A stretch of 64,000 nucleotides of DNA from Lachnospiraceae bacterium (GTDB lineage: Bacteria > Bacillota > Clostridia > Lachnospirales > Lachnospiraceae): NCBI GenBank assembly GCA_021770345.1, contig JAETRD010000007.1, forward strand, positions 96,537-160,536, read 5' to 3'. Under the pieces are notes generated by a model. That model was not told the DNA's origin and searched no databases. It saw only the letters and a program-made list of their open reading frames with translations. This document shows, piece by piece, positions 1 to 8,670 of this stretch. Each line of letters begins with the position of its first letter. Positions within the stretch are counted from its first letter, which is position 1. Position numbers and translations under genes: made by a program.

Positions 1-1
1 T

Positions 2-1267
2 GAACTTCATCTTATTCGCGAGTCGCTGGGCACTTATGCATCGCATTATGAGTCATTCATAGACTACTTTGTTCAGAATGGTTCGCCATCCAAACGCAGG
101 ATTAAGATTATTGGAGCCACAGCCACGATTTCTTCCTACGAAGAGCAGATTATGCAGTTATATGGAGGGCGGTCTCCTATTCGTTTTCCATGTGCTGCAC
201 CATATCCGGATAGAAATTTTTATTCCTTTATTGATGAGAAGGATACGCAAAGACTGATTATGGGATATGCGCCATATGGAAAAGCTATTATTAATTCGGT
301 TGTATACTCTCTTAAGTACATGCGGGAAGTTGTATATCAATATCTTGCTGAACCAGAAAAGGTATTGACTATACCTGGCGTTGAAATCACTACAAGAGAG
401 GAAGCGTTAAAAATTCTTGAGGATTACTGGATTTTCCTTGAGTATAACAATGTTAAACGTGATGGTAATAATGTTGAAGGAGCTCTTGAAACACCTATTA
501 ACGTTGAGCTTAGAAAAGAAGGTGTTCCCGAATTCAAAACGCGGAAAATGACAGGGGATGAATCTTTCCAAGATGTCCGCGAAGTTCTCGCACAGGTAGA
601 AAATACAGATGATGTGTTTGGCGGAGTAAACTTGATTGCTGCAACATCCATGATTTCACATGGCGTGGATGCAGATCGGTTTAACATTATGTTCTTTTAT
701 GGGATACCGGGAAATACCGCGGAGTATATTCAGGCATATTCACGAACTGGACGGCGTTATTCCAGTATAGTTATTGATATTATCAGACCATCCAGAGAAA
801 CGGATCGGAGTTACTTAAATAACTTTGTGAATTTTCATAAGTTTAAGGATATATTAGTTGAACCCGTTCCAATCAATCGCTGGGCGACTAAAGCGATTGG
901 AGGCACTCTCCCTGGGATTTTCACTGGATTGCTTTTCGTACAATATGATCCCCAGTTACAATACAGCGTCGGTTCTCTATTTAAGATGAAAAATATTAAG
1001 AAAGCGATTCAGCAGGGCTTTATTCAAAAGGATGTTGTACTAAACCAGTTGCTTCAGGCATATGGATGCAAGGCACATGGGGACGTAGTTGATCTTGGGA
1101 ATCAATATCGTGAAAGCATTGAGAAATTTATAAACAATGTTTTTACAGAAATAGTTGATCGAAATTGGGCTGAAGAAGGAATTTTTGAAGGGTTTACTCA
1201 CATGGGATACCATATTATGAATAGCCTTAGAGATACAGATTCTCAACTCATAATAGAACTTGAGTAA
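2..1267 (+). CDS. DrmA-like superfamily 2 helicase, C-terminal part (5' end outside window)
   Basis: The frame is open from base 2 without a start, so the gene begins upstream of the window. The first visible residues, ELHLIRESLG, fit the end of a Walker B/DExH motif. IKIIGATATIS a little further on is a motif III of SAT type. A second RecA-like domain follows, with ISHGVDADRFN and the motif VI-like YIQAYSRTGRR (about residues 210-260 of the visible part). After that comes the long C-terminal region seen in DISARM DrmA and related helicases. The next gene encodes a DUF1998 protein, the usual DrmB partner, which supports DrmA over a generic helicase. In DISARM, DrmA and DrmB form the core acting on invading DNA. 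Codon use is AT-rich compared with genes after 11 kb. Sure of helicase; DrmA assignment is inference from motif layout and context. Confidence 0.75.
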   Translation, partial: ELHLIRESLGTYASHYESFIDYFVQNGSPSKRRIKIIGATATISSYEEQIMQLYGGRSPIRFPCAAPYPDRNFYSFIDEKDTQRLIMGYAPYGKAIINSVVYSLKYMREVVYQYLAEPEKVLTIPGVEITTREEALKILEDYWIFLEYNNVKRDGNNVEGALETPINVELRKEGVPEFKTRKMTGDESFQDVREVLAQVENTDDVFGGVNLIAATSMISHGVDADRFNIMFFYGIPGNTAEYIQAYSRTGRRYSSIVIDIIRPSRETDRSYLNNFVNFHKFKDILVEPVPINRWATKAIGGTLPGIFTGLLFVQYDPQLQYSVGSLFKMKNIKKAIQQGFIQKDVVLNQLLQAYGCKAHGDVVDLGNQYRESIEKFINNVFTEIVDRNWAEEGIFEGFTHMGYHIMNSLRDTDSQLIIELE

Positions 1268-1281
1268 GGGAGGGAGAAGTG

Positions 1282-3154
1282 ATGAGTAATGATAGACAGA
1301 TGAAGCGTGGTAAAGCGCAGTCGTTATATAAATATCTCCCAGATTCTTGGATTGACTTTTCTGTGCGAGGAAAAGATCGTAAACAATATATTGCGAAGGT
1401 CGATCACTGGAATAGTGAAAAACTGGACGGGATCAATTCGAAGCGATTGATTCGAACCGTTAATCATGCAATTCAATCATATGCTACGCAGGGGGTGGAA
1501 GGAAGTGCAATAAAACCGATTTCAGGTTTTGGTGCTGAACTTACTCCAGATAACTGTGATGTTCTTACCCCCCAAAGTTTCTGATGTGGAACGTGGGATT
1601 GTTGCAAAGATAAGCCCGCTTACTTTCTATTGTAAGAAATGCAAGAGGGTATATCAGTTTAACAGTGAAGAAACATATAGTAGGAATCATAAATGCAAGG
1701 ATTGCCATATTGAACTGACACAATTCCGGCAAATATATTTTTGTAAATGTGGTTATGCTACGGATAAGCATCCGAGATGTCTTCAGCATAGCTATAGCAA
1801 TTTATATTGGGATGGAGAGTATAATTTCACATGCCGGACTTGCAAAAGAAAAATTCCGATGCAAACGAAATGCCCTGAGTGTGGAGCAACACTTGGCGCG
1901 AAGGTTGCACTCGACCCTTCACAGTTCTTCACCTATAGTCTGAGTCTTATCGATTTAATAGATGAGAAACTGGAACGGTTTATTTCAGAAACGGATTATG
2001 GGAAATATATTACTGTCGCTTATTTCCTTGGCAAGATTGCTAGGGAACAGTTGGATGATGTCATCAGCAAAGGAATTACAACAAATCCGGAGATTTATAA
2101 AAAGGAATATGAAAAAAATTTTCAAATGTTTATGGGCGTATTCCATGATGAGACAAATGCAGCGAATGCGGCAAAGGCAATGACAGACCAGAATTGCGGT
2201 AATGCCTATTCTTCAATTATTGAGGACATAAAAGGAAAATTGTATGCAACTTCTGATAATATCGATAGATTAGCTGAGATGATTTTGGAACATAGTATGG
2301 TTGAGGAATTAAAAGACCATGCCACCCTTGATACAGCTATTGAAGTAGCAAGGACACTTAATACAAATGCCAATCCGGAATCCTTCCGTGATATAGCTAG
2401 ACGCTTTGGAATAATACATGCAAGAGCATGCGACAAAATTCCGTTTGTATCTTGCTCTTATGGATTCACTCGCGTAAAAAGTGAATATGAAGACGGTGTT
2501 CAACTTCATGCTTTTAGGGAGGAAAAAAATGGCAGGAAGAATATTTATGCTACTCGAATGAATACAGAAGGAGTTTTGTTTGAGTTTGATCGCGCGGTGA
2601 TTCTTGAATGGCTTATGAAAAATGAATTCATTGATCCTCAAAGTGCTCCTGATTTTAATTCAGAAGAGGAAATTAAGCTATGGTTTTTGAATAATATTAA
2701 GCCAGAGGAAATTCATTCATTTTCCACTATTAGCGAAGGAAATTCGCCTGTAACATTCTATATCTATCGCTTGGTTCATTCAATATCGCATCTTTTGATA
2801 CGAGCAGCGGCAGATATAGGTGGACTTGGTAAGGACTCTTTGTCTGAGTATATTTTTCCGGGTATTCCTGCAGTTCTGATTTATGTACAAAACTCACAGG
2901 GATTTAATCTTGGATCGTTGTTCAATACTTTTGAGGCATACTTTGATAAGTGGCTGCTTAGGGCTAACAATTCAGCACAGAAATGTTTGTTTGACCCTAT
3001 CTGCATTGAGCGATATAAAGCGTGTACAGGTTGCTTGTTTTTGAACGAAGTTTCGTGTCAGCACTTTAATAAAGATTTAGACAGGTCTCTTGTAATCGGT
3101 CATATAGATAAGCAGACAAAGAGGCAGATTATAGGTTTCTGGGAGGAAGAATAA
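1282..3154 (+). CDS. DrmB-like DUF1998 / zinc-binding protein, interrupted by a +1 frameshift
   Basis: An upstream frame (ATG 1282, or GTG 1279, after GGGAGGGA) gives about 100 residues and stops at 1582-1584. A second frame continues to 3154. The frames join at the C6 tract 1568-1573: dropping one C restores a continuous protein of about 623 residues, with DVLTPKVSDVERG across the joint. Just after the joint come several zinc-finger-like pairs (FYCKKCKR, KCKDCH, YFCKCGYA, FTCRTCKRK, TKCPECG). The C-terminal part has the DUF1998 signature HSISHLLIRAAADIGG and a four-cysteine cluster around KACTGCLFLNEVSC, as in DrmB and MrfA-type proteins. It sits 11 bp after the helicase and 1 bp before the next gene. 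The break may be a sequencing homopolymer error, phase variation, programmed +1 slippage (CCC-C), or a real mutation. Confidence 0.75.
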
Positions 3155-3155
3155 T

Positions 3156-4805
3156 ATGGCTGTAATGCATCCGGTAGACTTGGAAAATTATGAGTGTACA
3201 GCTACGGAGCGTGAAATGTATGAAGCATTTCGTGATCAGCTTCCGGCCAAATATCAAGTATTCTACTCGATCAGGTGGTTTGAGACAAATGAAGAGAATA
3301 GGCGAGTTGACAGTGAATGTGACTTCCTAGTCTTTGATCCTTCTTTTGGCTTTATAACAATAGAGGTGAAAGGTGGGATTGGAATTGAGATAGAAAACGG
3401 TCAATGGTTTCTAAACGAATATTCTGATACATATGCTCAGACGCGACGCGAGTTGAAATGTAGTCCATATGAACAGGCAGAAAAGAGCATGAGGCATTTT
3501 TACACCTACTTTGCTGATGAATTCCATCAGACGTTCAACGGAGTTTATGGATTTGCAGTTGCCTTTCCGAGATATTCAATAGATTCTGCATTAGCAGCGA
3601 GTGCTCCTATGGAGCTGACTATCGATGTTGGTGATATGGAGAATATTGGGAAACGCATCAATGAAATATTTCATTATTGGCGGAACCGCCGAAACATAAA
3701 TATACCGTTTTCTCCTGATCAGAAGATACGATTCATTAGCACTATCAATAAAAGAATTGCTCTCTCTGCTGCAGCTGGAGCTCTAATACAAATTAAGGAG
3801 AAAGAGTTCTCCAAGATTGACTTTGTGCAAGACGCAATACTTGATGTTCTTTACCACTATCACCAAATACGCATTCTCGGTGGAGCAGGTACAGGAAAAA
3901 CTTTTATTGCCATGAAAAAAGCAAAAAGAGATGTTCTGGCAGGAAAGGATGTTTTGTTTTTATGCTGCAATAAGGAGCTGTCGAGTTTTGTAAAAACGAA
4001 ACTTGGAGTTTCGGAAAAAATTGATTTCCGTACATACGGAGAGCTTATGAGAGAAACAATTGGTGAATTATATGACTTCTCAGCGGTCAATGAAAATGGC
4101 AATAGGAACTGCTTTGATTATGTGGCAGATGCTCATCCTAAGCTCTATGATTCTATCATTATCGACGAAGGTCAAGACTTTGATGCTGATATGGGACTTA
4201 CGGTGAGGCTGTTACTCAAAGATGAGAAAGAATCGGATTTATTTGTATTTTATGATGTTAATCAGAATGTATTTGAGTATAAGGTAGACAACGCCTTTGC
4301 AATTGATTTTCCACCTTTTATCCTCAGGTACAACATTCGAAATACAGGGTGTATTTATAAATGTGCTGTTGATACGACAGGCTTGGGAGTGGATACAATT
4401 GCAAATCAATTGCTCGGAGTAGAGCCGGATATAAGACAGTATAATAGCGTGCTTCAGGGCATAAAAGGTTTAAGCAATATTGTGACCAGACTAACCCAGA
4501 GGGAGTATGTCAGCACTAAATCGATTGTAATTCTTTCTGATGAGCCGTATGAAAAGTCAATTCTTGCCACTGAAACTCGGATCGGAGCTTTCGATATCTC
4601 TTTTGGAGATTTAAGAGACATCAAAGATAATGAGATTTGCTTTAAAACATCCGAAGAGTTTAAGGGTCTGGAAGCAGACGTTGTGATATATCTTAAAAAT
4701 GATTATCCAGGGAATAGTATGGCGGAAATGGAGAAACGAAAAGAGTATGTTGCACTTACTCGAGCAAGATACTATCTTTACATGCTCCAAATGAAAAGAA
4801 AGTAA
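3156..4805 (+). CDS. NERD nuclease-related domain plus UvrD-like superfamily I helicase
   Basis: 549 residues, ATG after GGGAGGAAGA, one base after the DrmB-like stop. The N-terminal ~120 residues match a NERD domain: EREMYEAFRDQL, ECDFLVFDPSFGFITIEVKGG, where the D...E-x-K pattern is that of a PD-(D/E)XK-type nuclease fold. A helicase core follows, with Walker A GGAGTGKT at residues 242-249, Walker B SIIIDEGQDFD, and the terminal motif EYVALTRARYYLYML of UvrD/PcrA-like enzymes. NERD-helicases recur in defence loci and as orphans. Expected role: DNA unwinding or degradation of foreign DNA alongside the DrmAB-like core. Nuclease activity is inferred from the fold and not demonstrated. Confidence 0.85.
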   Translation: MAVMHPVDLENYECTATEREMYEAFRDQLPAKYQVFYSIRWFETNEENRRVDSECDFLVFDPSFGFITIEVKGGIGIEIENGQWFLNEYSDTYAQTRRELKCSPYEQAEKSMRHFYTYFADEFHQTFNGVYGFAVAFPRYSIDSALAASAPMELTIDVGDMENIGKRINEIFHYWRNRRNINIPFSPDQKIRFISTINKRIALSAAAGALIQIKEKEFSKIDFVQDAILDVLYHYHQIRILGGAGTGKTFIAMKKAKRDVLAGKDVLFLCCNKELSSFVKTKLGVSEKIDFRTYGELMRETIGELYDFSAVNENGNRNCFDYVADAHPKLYDSIIIDEGQDFDADMGLTVRLLLKDEKESDLFVFYDVNQNVFEYKVDNAFAIDFPPFILRYNIRNTGCIYKCAVDTTGLGVDTIANQLLGVEPDIRQYNSVLQGIKGLSNIVTRLTQREYVSTKSIVILSDEPYEKSILATETRIGAFDISFGDLRDIKDNEICFKTSEEFKGLEADVVIYLKNDYPGNSMAEMEKRKEYVALTRARYYLYMLQMKRK

Positions 4806-4825
4806 CAGATTAGGAGATAAACGAA

Positions 4826-6859
4826 ATGGCGGACATTCTTTTGCTCGAACCAAATTATTCAAATAAATACCCACCGATTGGTCTGATGAAGATTTCTTAT
4901 TTCCATAAATATATTCATCATGACTATGTAAGGTTTGCAAAAGGCGAGCTTCCTGAAGCGTTCCGCGACAAAAAATGGGATAGAGTTTATGTTACGACGC
5001 TTTTTACATTTGAATGGGATAGGACAAAAAAGGCTCTTGAATATGCGCTTTCTGTAGTAAAAGATCCGACGCAGGTTTATACAGGTGGAATTCTGGCCAC
5101 ATTAATGCCAGAGTTAATAGTAAAGCATTTTCCGACCGTAAAGAATAATACAGGATTACTTAATCGAAAGGGTACGCTCGGATTGGAGCACGAAGAATGC
5201 ATCGACACGATGACCCTTGATTATGGAATTCTTGATGATATTGCAGACCAGTATGTATATCCGGCTCACGATGCGTATTTCACATATATGACACGTGGGT
5301 GTGGTATGAAATGCCAATTTTGCGCTGTGCAAACTCTGGAACCAGAATATATCCCGTTTATTTCTATCACGGAGAGCATACGTCGTGTAGATGAACAGTT
5401 CGGAAAAAAGAAGGATCTATTGCTGATGGATAACAACGTGCTGAGATCCCCGAACTTTGATCAAATTATAGATGAGATAAAAGCACTTGGATTCCAAAAG
5501 GGTGCAACTTATATCAATCCCAAAACTGGAAAATCTGTTCAACGCTTTGTGGATTTTAACCAGGGATTAGATGCCTTTCTGCTTACTCCTCATAAGGCAG
5601 AAAGGCTTGGAGAACTTGCGCTTCGGCCAGCGAGAATAGCTTTTGATCATATAGAGGATGTAGAGGCATATAAAAAAGCTATCACATTATGTGCCCGTAG
5701 TGGTATTACACATATGTCGAATTATTTGCTTTATAATGGCGAGGATTTTACAGGTAAAGGGCATAGTTATCATGCAGATACTCCTGAGGATCTGTATGAA
5801 CGTATGAAAATATCTATGGATCTTTGCGAGGACTTGAACAAGGAACTTGATCATAGAGTTGCAATTTTCTCGTTTCCTATGCGTTACATACCTCTTTCAG
5901 ATTTGAAACGTGGATTCGTTGGTGCAAAATGGAATGCAAAGTATTTGCGGGCTCTCCAGAGAATGTTAATACCTACGCAAGGAAAAGGCGTGTCTTCGAG
6001 ATCCTTTTTTGAAGCTGATTTTGGAACTTCTCCAGAGGAGTTTGTTATGTATCTTGCAATGCCAGAAGAGCACCTTGGGTGGCGCGGTCATTTTGTGAGA
6101 AGGAAGAATGAAACTGATGATGAGTTCAAGGCGCGACGGTCTATTTGGGATGAAAATCAGTTGTATCTTGTAGAATGGAAACGCCGTTTTCAAGAACTCG
6201 GGGAAACCAGAGAGCAGTTTATAAAGTATATTGGAGATAACAATTATACAATTGATCGGTTTTTAGAAATAAAGAATGTTGAACATAAGAAATTGTTTAT
6301 TCACTATTTTACCAAACCTACACTTCTGAAAGCATTCATGATCGAGGATGCTAAGGAAAAGGAGGTTATCGTCGAATATATCACGGGGGATTTTCCGCTA
6401 ATGTACGAGCGGATGGTTAGATATGTTACTGCGGGCAAACTTCCTTACTCCTTACTTGAGGGTGCACTTAGAACGTTTGGCGCGAAATTTGCTAAAAGTG
6501 TTCTTGAGCATATTGATTACATTTCATCTGAGGAGCCTTTTGTGATTGGAAATCTTATTAAGGCACAGAAGAAAGCACAGGTGAATTTGTTTAAATTTGA
6601 ACTAGTGAGAAGTTTCTTTCTATATAAGAATAGCGGTGCTTTTAGGAAGAAAGATATTTCAGAAATCACGGAAGCAATGAAGAATTTTGACGAAAAGAAA
6701 GTACGAAGAATATTGGAAGACAGGTTTGGAATTTTTAAGAAGAAATTGATTAAACAATCAACGGAAGGCGAGCTTGGGGCAGAATATGTTGCTACGCAGA
6801 TTGAACAGCAGCTTAATGATTTTTGCAGACAAATCTCGTTGTTTGAGGTTATAGAATGA
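4826..6859 (+). CDS. B12-binding-like radical SAM protein in the defence operon
   Basis: 677 residues, starting 20 bp after the helicase gene. The N-terminus (DILLLEPNYSNKYPPIGLMK) resembles the Rossmann-like cobalamin-binding domain of B12-type radical SAM enzymes. Residues 159-166 carry CGMKCQFC, the CxxxCxxC motif that holds the 4Fe-4S cluster cleaving S-adenosylmethionine. A TIM-barrel-like region follows to about residue 420, with LLMDNNVLRSPNF and FNQGLDAFLL. About 250 further residues are charged and helical with no motif I recognise. The stop overlaps the next start by 4 bp, implying coupled translation. The substrate is unknown; a nucleotide, the DNA or a partner protein are all possible. 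It lacks the compact single-domain layout of prokaryotic viperins. Confidence 0.82.
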   Translation: MADILLLEPNYSNKYPPIGLMKISYFHKYIHHDYVRFAKGELPEAFRDKKWDRVYVTTLFTFEWDRTKKALEYALSVVKDPTQVYTGGILATLMPELIVKHFPTVKNNTGLLNRKGTLGLEHEECIDTMTLDYGILDDIADQYVYPAHDAYFTYMTRGCGMKCQFCAVQTLEPEYIPFISITESIRRVDEQFGKKKDLLLMDNNVLRSPNFDQIIDEIKALGFQKGATYINPKTGKSVQRFVDFNQGLDAFLLTPHKAERLGELALRPARIAFDHIEDVEAYKKAITLCARSGITHMSNYLLYNGEDFTGKGHSYHADTPEDLYERMKISMDLCEDLNKELDHRVAIFSFPMRYIPLSDLKRGFVGAKWNAKYLRALQRMLIPTQGKGVSSRSFFEADFGTSPEEFVMYLAMPEEHLGWRGHFVRRKNETDDEFKARRSIWDENQLYLVEWKRRFQELGETREQFIKYIGDNNYTIDRFLEIKNVEHKKLFIHYFTKPTLLKAFMIEDAKEKEVIVEYITGDFPLMYERMVRYVTAGKLPYSLLEGALRTFGAKFAKSVLEHIDYISSEEPFVIGNLIKAQKKAQVNLFKFELVRSFFLYKNSGAFRKKDISEITEAMKNFDEKKVRRILEDRFGIFKKKLIKQSTEGELGAEYVATQIEQQLNDFCRQISLFEVIE

Positions 6860-8319
6860 GACATGAATTGATTATAGGCAAGTATACATTGGAATCATTA
6901 ACGAATGGTATGTATGCTTCGCCGCTTGACATGTACCGGGAGTACATACAAAACGCTGTCGATTCATTCGATGAAGCTGTAGAGGCAGGACTGGAAGTTC
7001 CTGAAAGATTGGTAATTTCCATAGATATTGATGCATCGACGAGGAAGGTCATCATACAGGATAATGGTTGTGGTATTCGTGCTACTGCAGCCGTTGGCAC
7101 TCTTCTGGACATTGGGAATTCTCATAAAAGCCGTGCTACCTCGCGAGGATTTAGAGGGATTGGCAGACTTGCTGGTCTGAGCTATTGTGATAAATTGACC
7201 TTTCGCACAAGCTACGAAGGTGAGGACATTGTAACTGTCATAGAATTTGATACTTTGCTTCTTAAGGAATTGTTACTCCCAGGGAAGCAGGAAAGTGTAA
7301 GTGTCAAAGACGTAATAGAGAAAATTGTAAATGCAAGGACGGAAAAAGAATTGCCAAATCGCAGGTTTTTTGAGGTAGAGCTTGAAGGTGTATGGGATGA
7401 GGCAGGACTTATTGATCCCGAACAGGTGAAAGATTACCTTATACAACATGCTCCACTGCAATTCTCTAATGAGTTTAAATGGGGACGTACAATTACTGAA
7501 AAGATGCGGATGAATGGATATTCGATTCCGCAGTACAAAATTAATCTAAATGGGGAGATTCTCTACAAGCCATACCAAGATATGTTCGCTTCTGATAGAG
7601 TGAAAAAAAATCTTGATATTATTCGTGACGTGAAAGTTGAAACCTTTTACCGAAAGGAAAAGGCAAGTGCCGTATTGTGGTATGCCGAAACAAGTTTTTA
7701 TGGTACGGTAATAGATACATCCATGAAGGGGCTTCGGATAAGGCAAGGAAATATTTTGGTTGGTGATAAAACGACATGTAATACTTTGTTTAGGGAGGAA
7801 CGGTTTAATGGCTGGATGATCGGTGAGCTACATGTGATTGATCCGGACATTATTGTTAATTCAAGACGTGATGGATTTGAAAAAAACTCAGCATATATTG
7901 ATCTTCTATCGAATTTGAAGGACTGGGCATTTGAAATCTCAAGAAATATAAGACATGTGTCATACGAGAGAAGCCTTTCTTTGCCGAAAAAAGCCGTTGC
8001 AGAGGCAGAGAAAATTGACGATATAGATGATGAAAATGATCTCTGCTATGAGGATCTTGTCTATGCTGAGGCTTACGGAGAGAGTTCAGCCCTTGATAAA
8101 GATGAATCTTCTGAGATTGCAGAGGCTGACTATATTTCTAAACTTGAACTTTTGTTAAATCAAAAAAAGGCTCAGACAAAGTATGCTGCGCTGAATATCA
8201 ATTCGAGACTTACTATTGAACAACGTAAAGTGCTCGAGCGAGTTTTTGATTTAATCACACAGGAATATGACCACGATATGGCAGAATCATTCGTAAATGT
8301 GATATCGAAAAAGTTTTAA
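6856..8319 (+). CDS. GHKL (HSP90-like) ATPase
   Basis: 487 residues; ATG overlaps the radical SAM stop (ATGA). The N-terminus has the Bergerat ATP-binding fold: N-box E29-YIQ-N33-AV-D36, D69-NGCG box, then a glycine-rich lid SRGFRGIGRLAGL near residue 100. This layout is shared by HSP90, MutL and related ATPases. A middle domain of about 250 residues resembles the HSP90-like proteins found in defence islands (GTVIDTSMKGLRIRQGN, VIDPDIIVNSRRDGFEKN). The C-terminal ~100 residues are acidic, then helical and charged. In this operon it may act as an ATP-driven switch or chaperone, possibly for the radical SAM enzyme; that is inference from overlap only. It is the last gene of the AT-rich operon. 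Confidence 0.8.
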   Translation: MRHELIIGKYTLESLTNGMYASPLDMYREYIQNAVDSFDEAVEAGLEVPERLVISIDIDASTRKVIIQDNGCGIRATAAVGTLLDIGNSHKSRATSRGFRGIGRLAGLSYCDKLTFRTSYEGEDIVTVIEFDTLLLKELLLPGKQESVSVKDVIEKIVNARTEKELPNRRFFEVELEGVWDEAGLIDPEQVKDYLIQHAPLQFSNEFKWGRTITEKMRMNGYSIPQYKINLNGEILYKPYQDMFASDRVKKNLDIIRDVKVETFYRKEKASAVLWYAETSFYGTVIDTSMKGLRIRQGNILVGDKTTCNTLFREERFNGWMIGELHVIDPDIIVNSRRDGFEKNSAYIDLLSNLKDWAFEISRNIRHVSYERSLSLPKKAVAEAEKIDDIDDENDLCYEDLVYAEAYGESSALDKDESSEIAEADYISKLELLLNQKKAQTKYAALNINSRLTIEQRKVLERVFDLITQEYDHDMAESFVNVISKKF

Positions 8320-8340
8320 TTGCGTGACGTAGCACCTTTC

Positions 8341-8389
8341 AATTATTCTTACATCTTTTAATTATCCTCACACTTTTTAATTATTTCGC
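8341..8389. repeat. 19-bp imperfect direct repeats after the defence operon
   Basis: Two and a half units of 19 bp begin with AATTATT or AATTATC and end in a T-run: 8341-8359, 8360-8378, and a partial copy from 8379. They lie 21 bp after the GHKL ATPase stop. They could be protein-binding sites or remains of a recombination junction. Confidence 0.5.
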
Positions 8390-8420
8390 TGATGTCGGAG
8401 AAAGGAGGCTCGGCATTTAC

Positions 8421-8480
8421 ATGGCTACAGTAAGTAGCTGCAAGACAGATTCACTCGATATGGCAGTTCTCAAACATTGA
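8421..8480 (+). CDS. Possible 19-residue peptide or truncated gene start
   Basis: A strong ribosome site (AAAGGAGG at 8401-8408) stands 12 bp before an ATG opening a 19-codon frame (MATVSSCKTDSLDMAVLKH). The good ribosome site suggests this was once the start of a longer gene, now lost. No family recognised. The rest of 8481-8668 is AT-rich and holds nothing else I can support. Confidence 0.25.
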   Translation: MATVSSCKTDSLDMAVLKH

Positions 8481-8670
8481 GTTATTAACCGAATTAATAG
8501 TTACAAAAGTGCAATAGATGATATAAGTATTTAATCTGAGGAAAATTAAGACAGGCCTAATACCTAAGGCGTGTAGAATAATCAGATTCTTCAATATGGC
8601 ACTAATTAAAAAATAATATAGGGAGGCCTCCTATTTGAAAAAGAAAAAGATGAAATAACAATCCGTTCTA

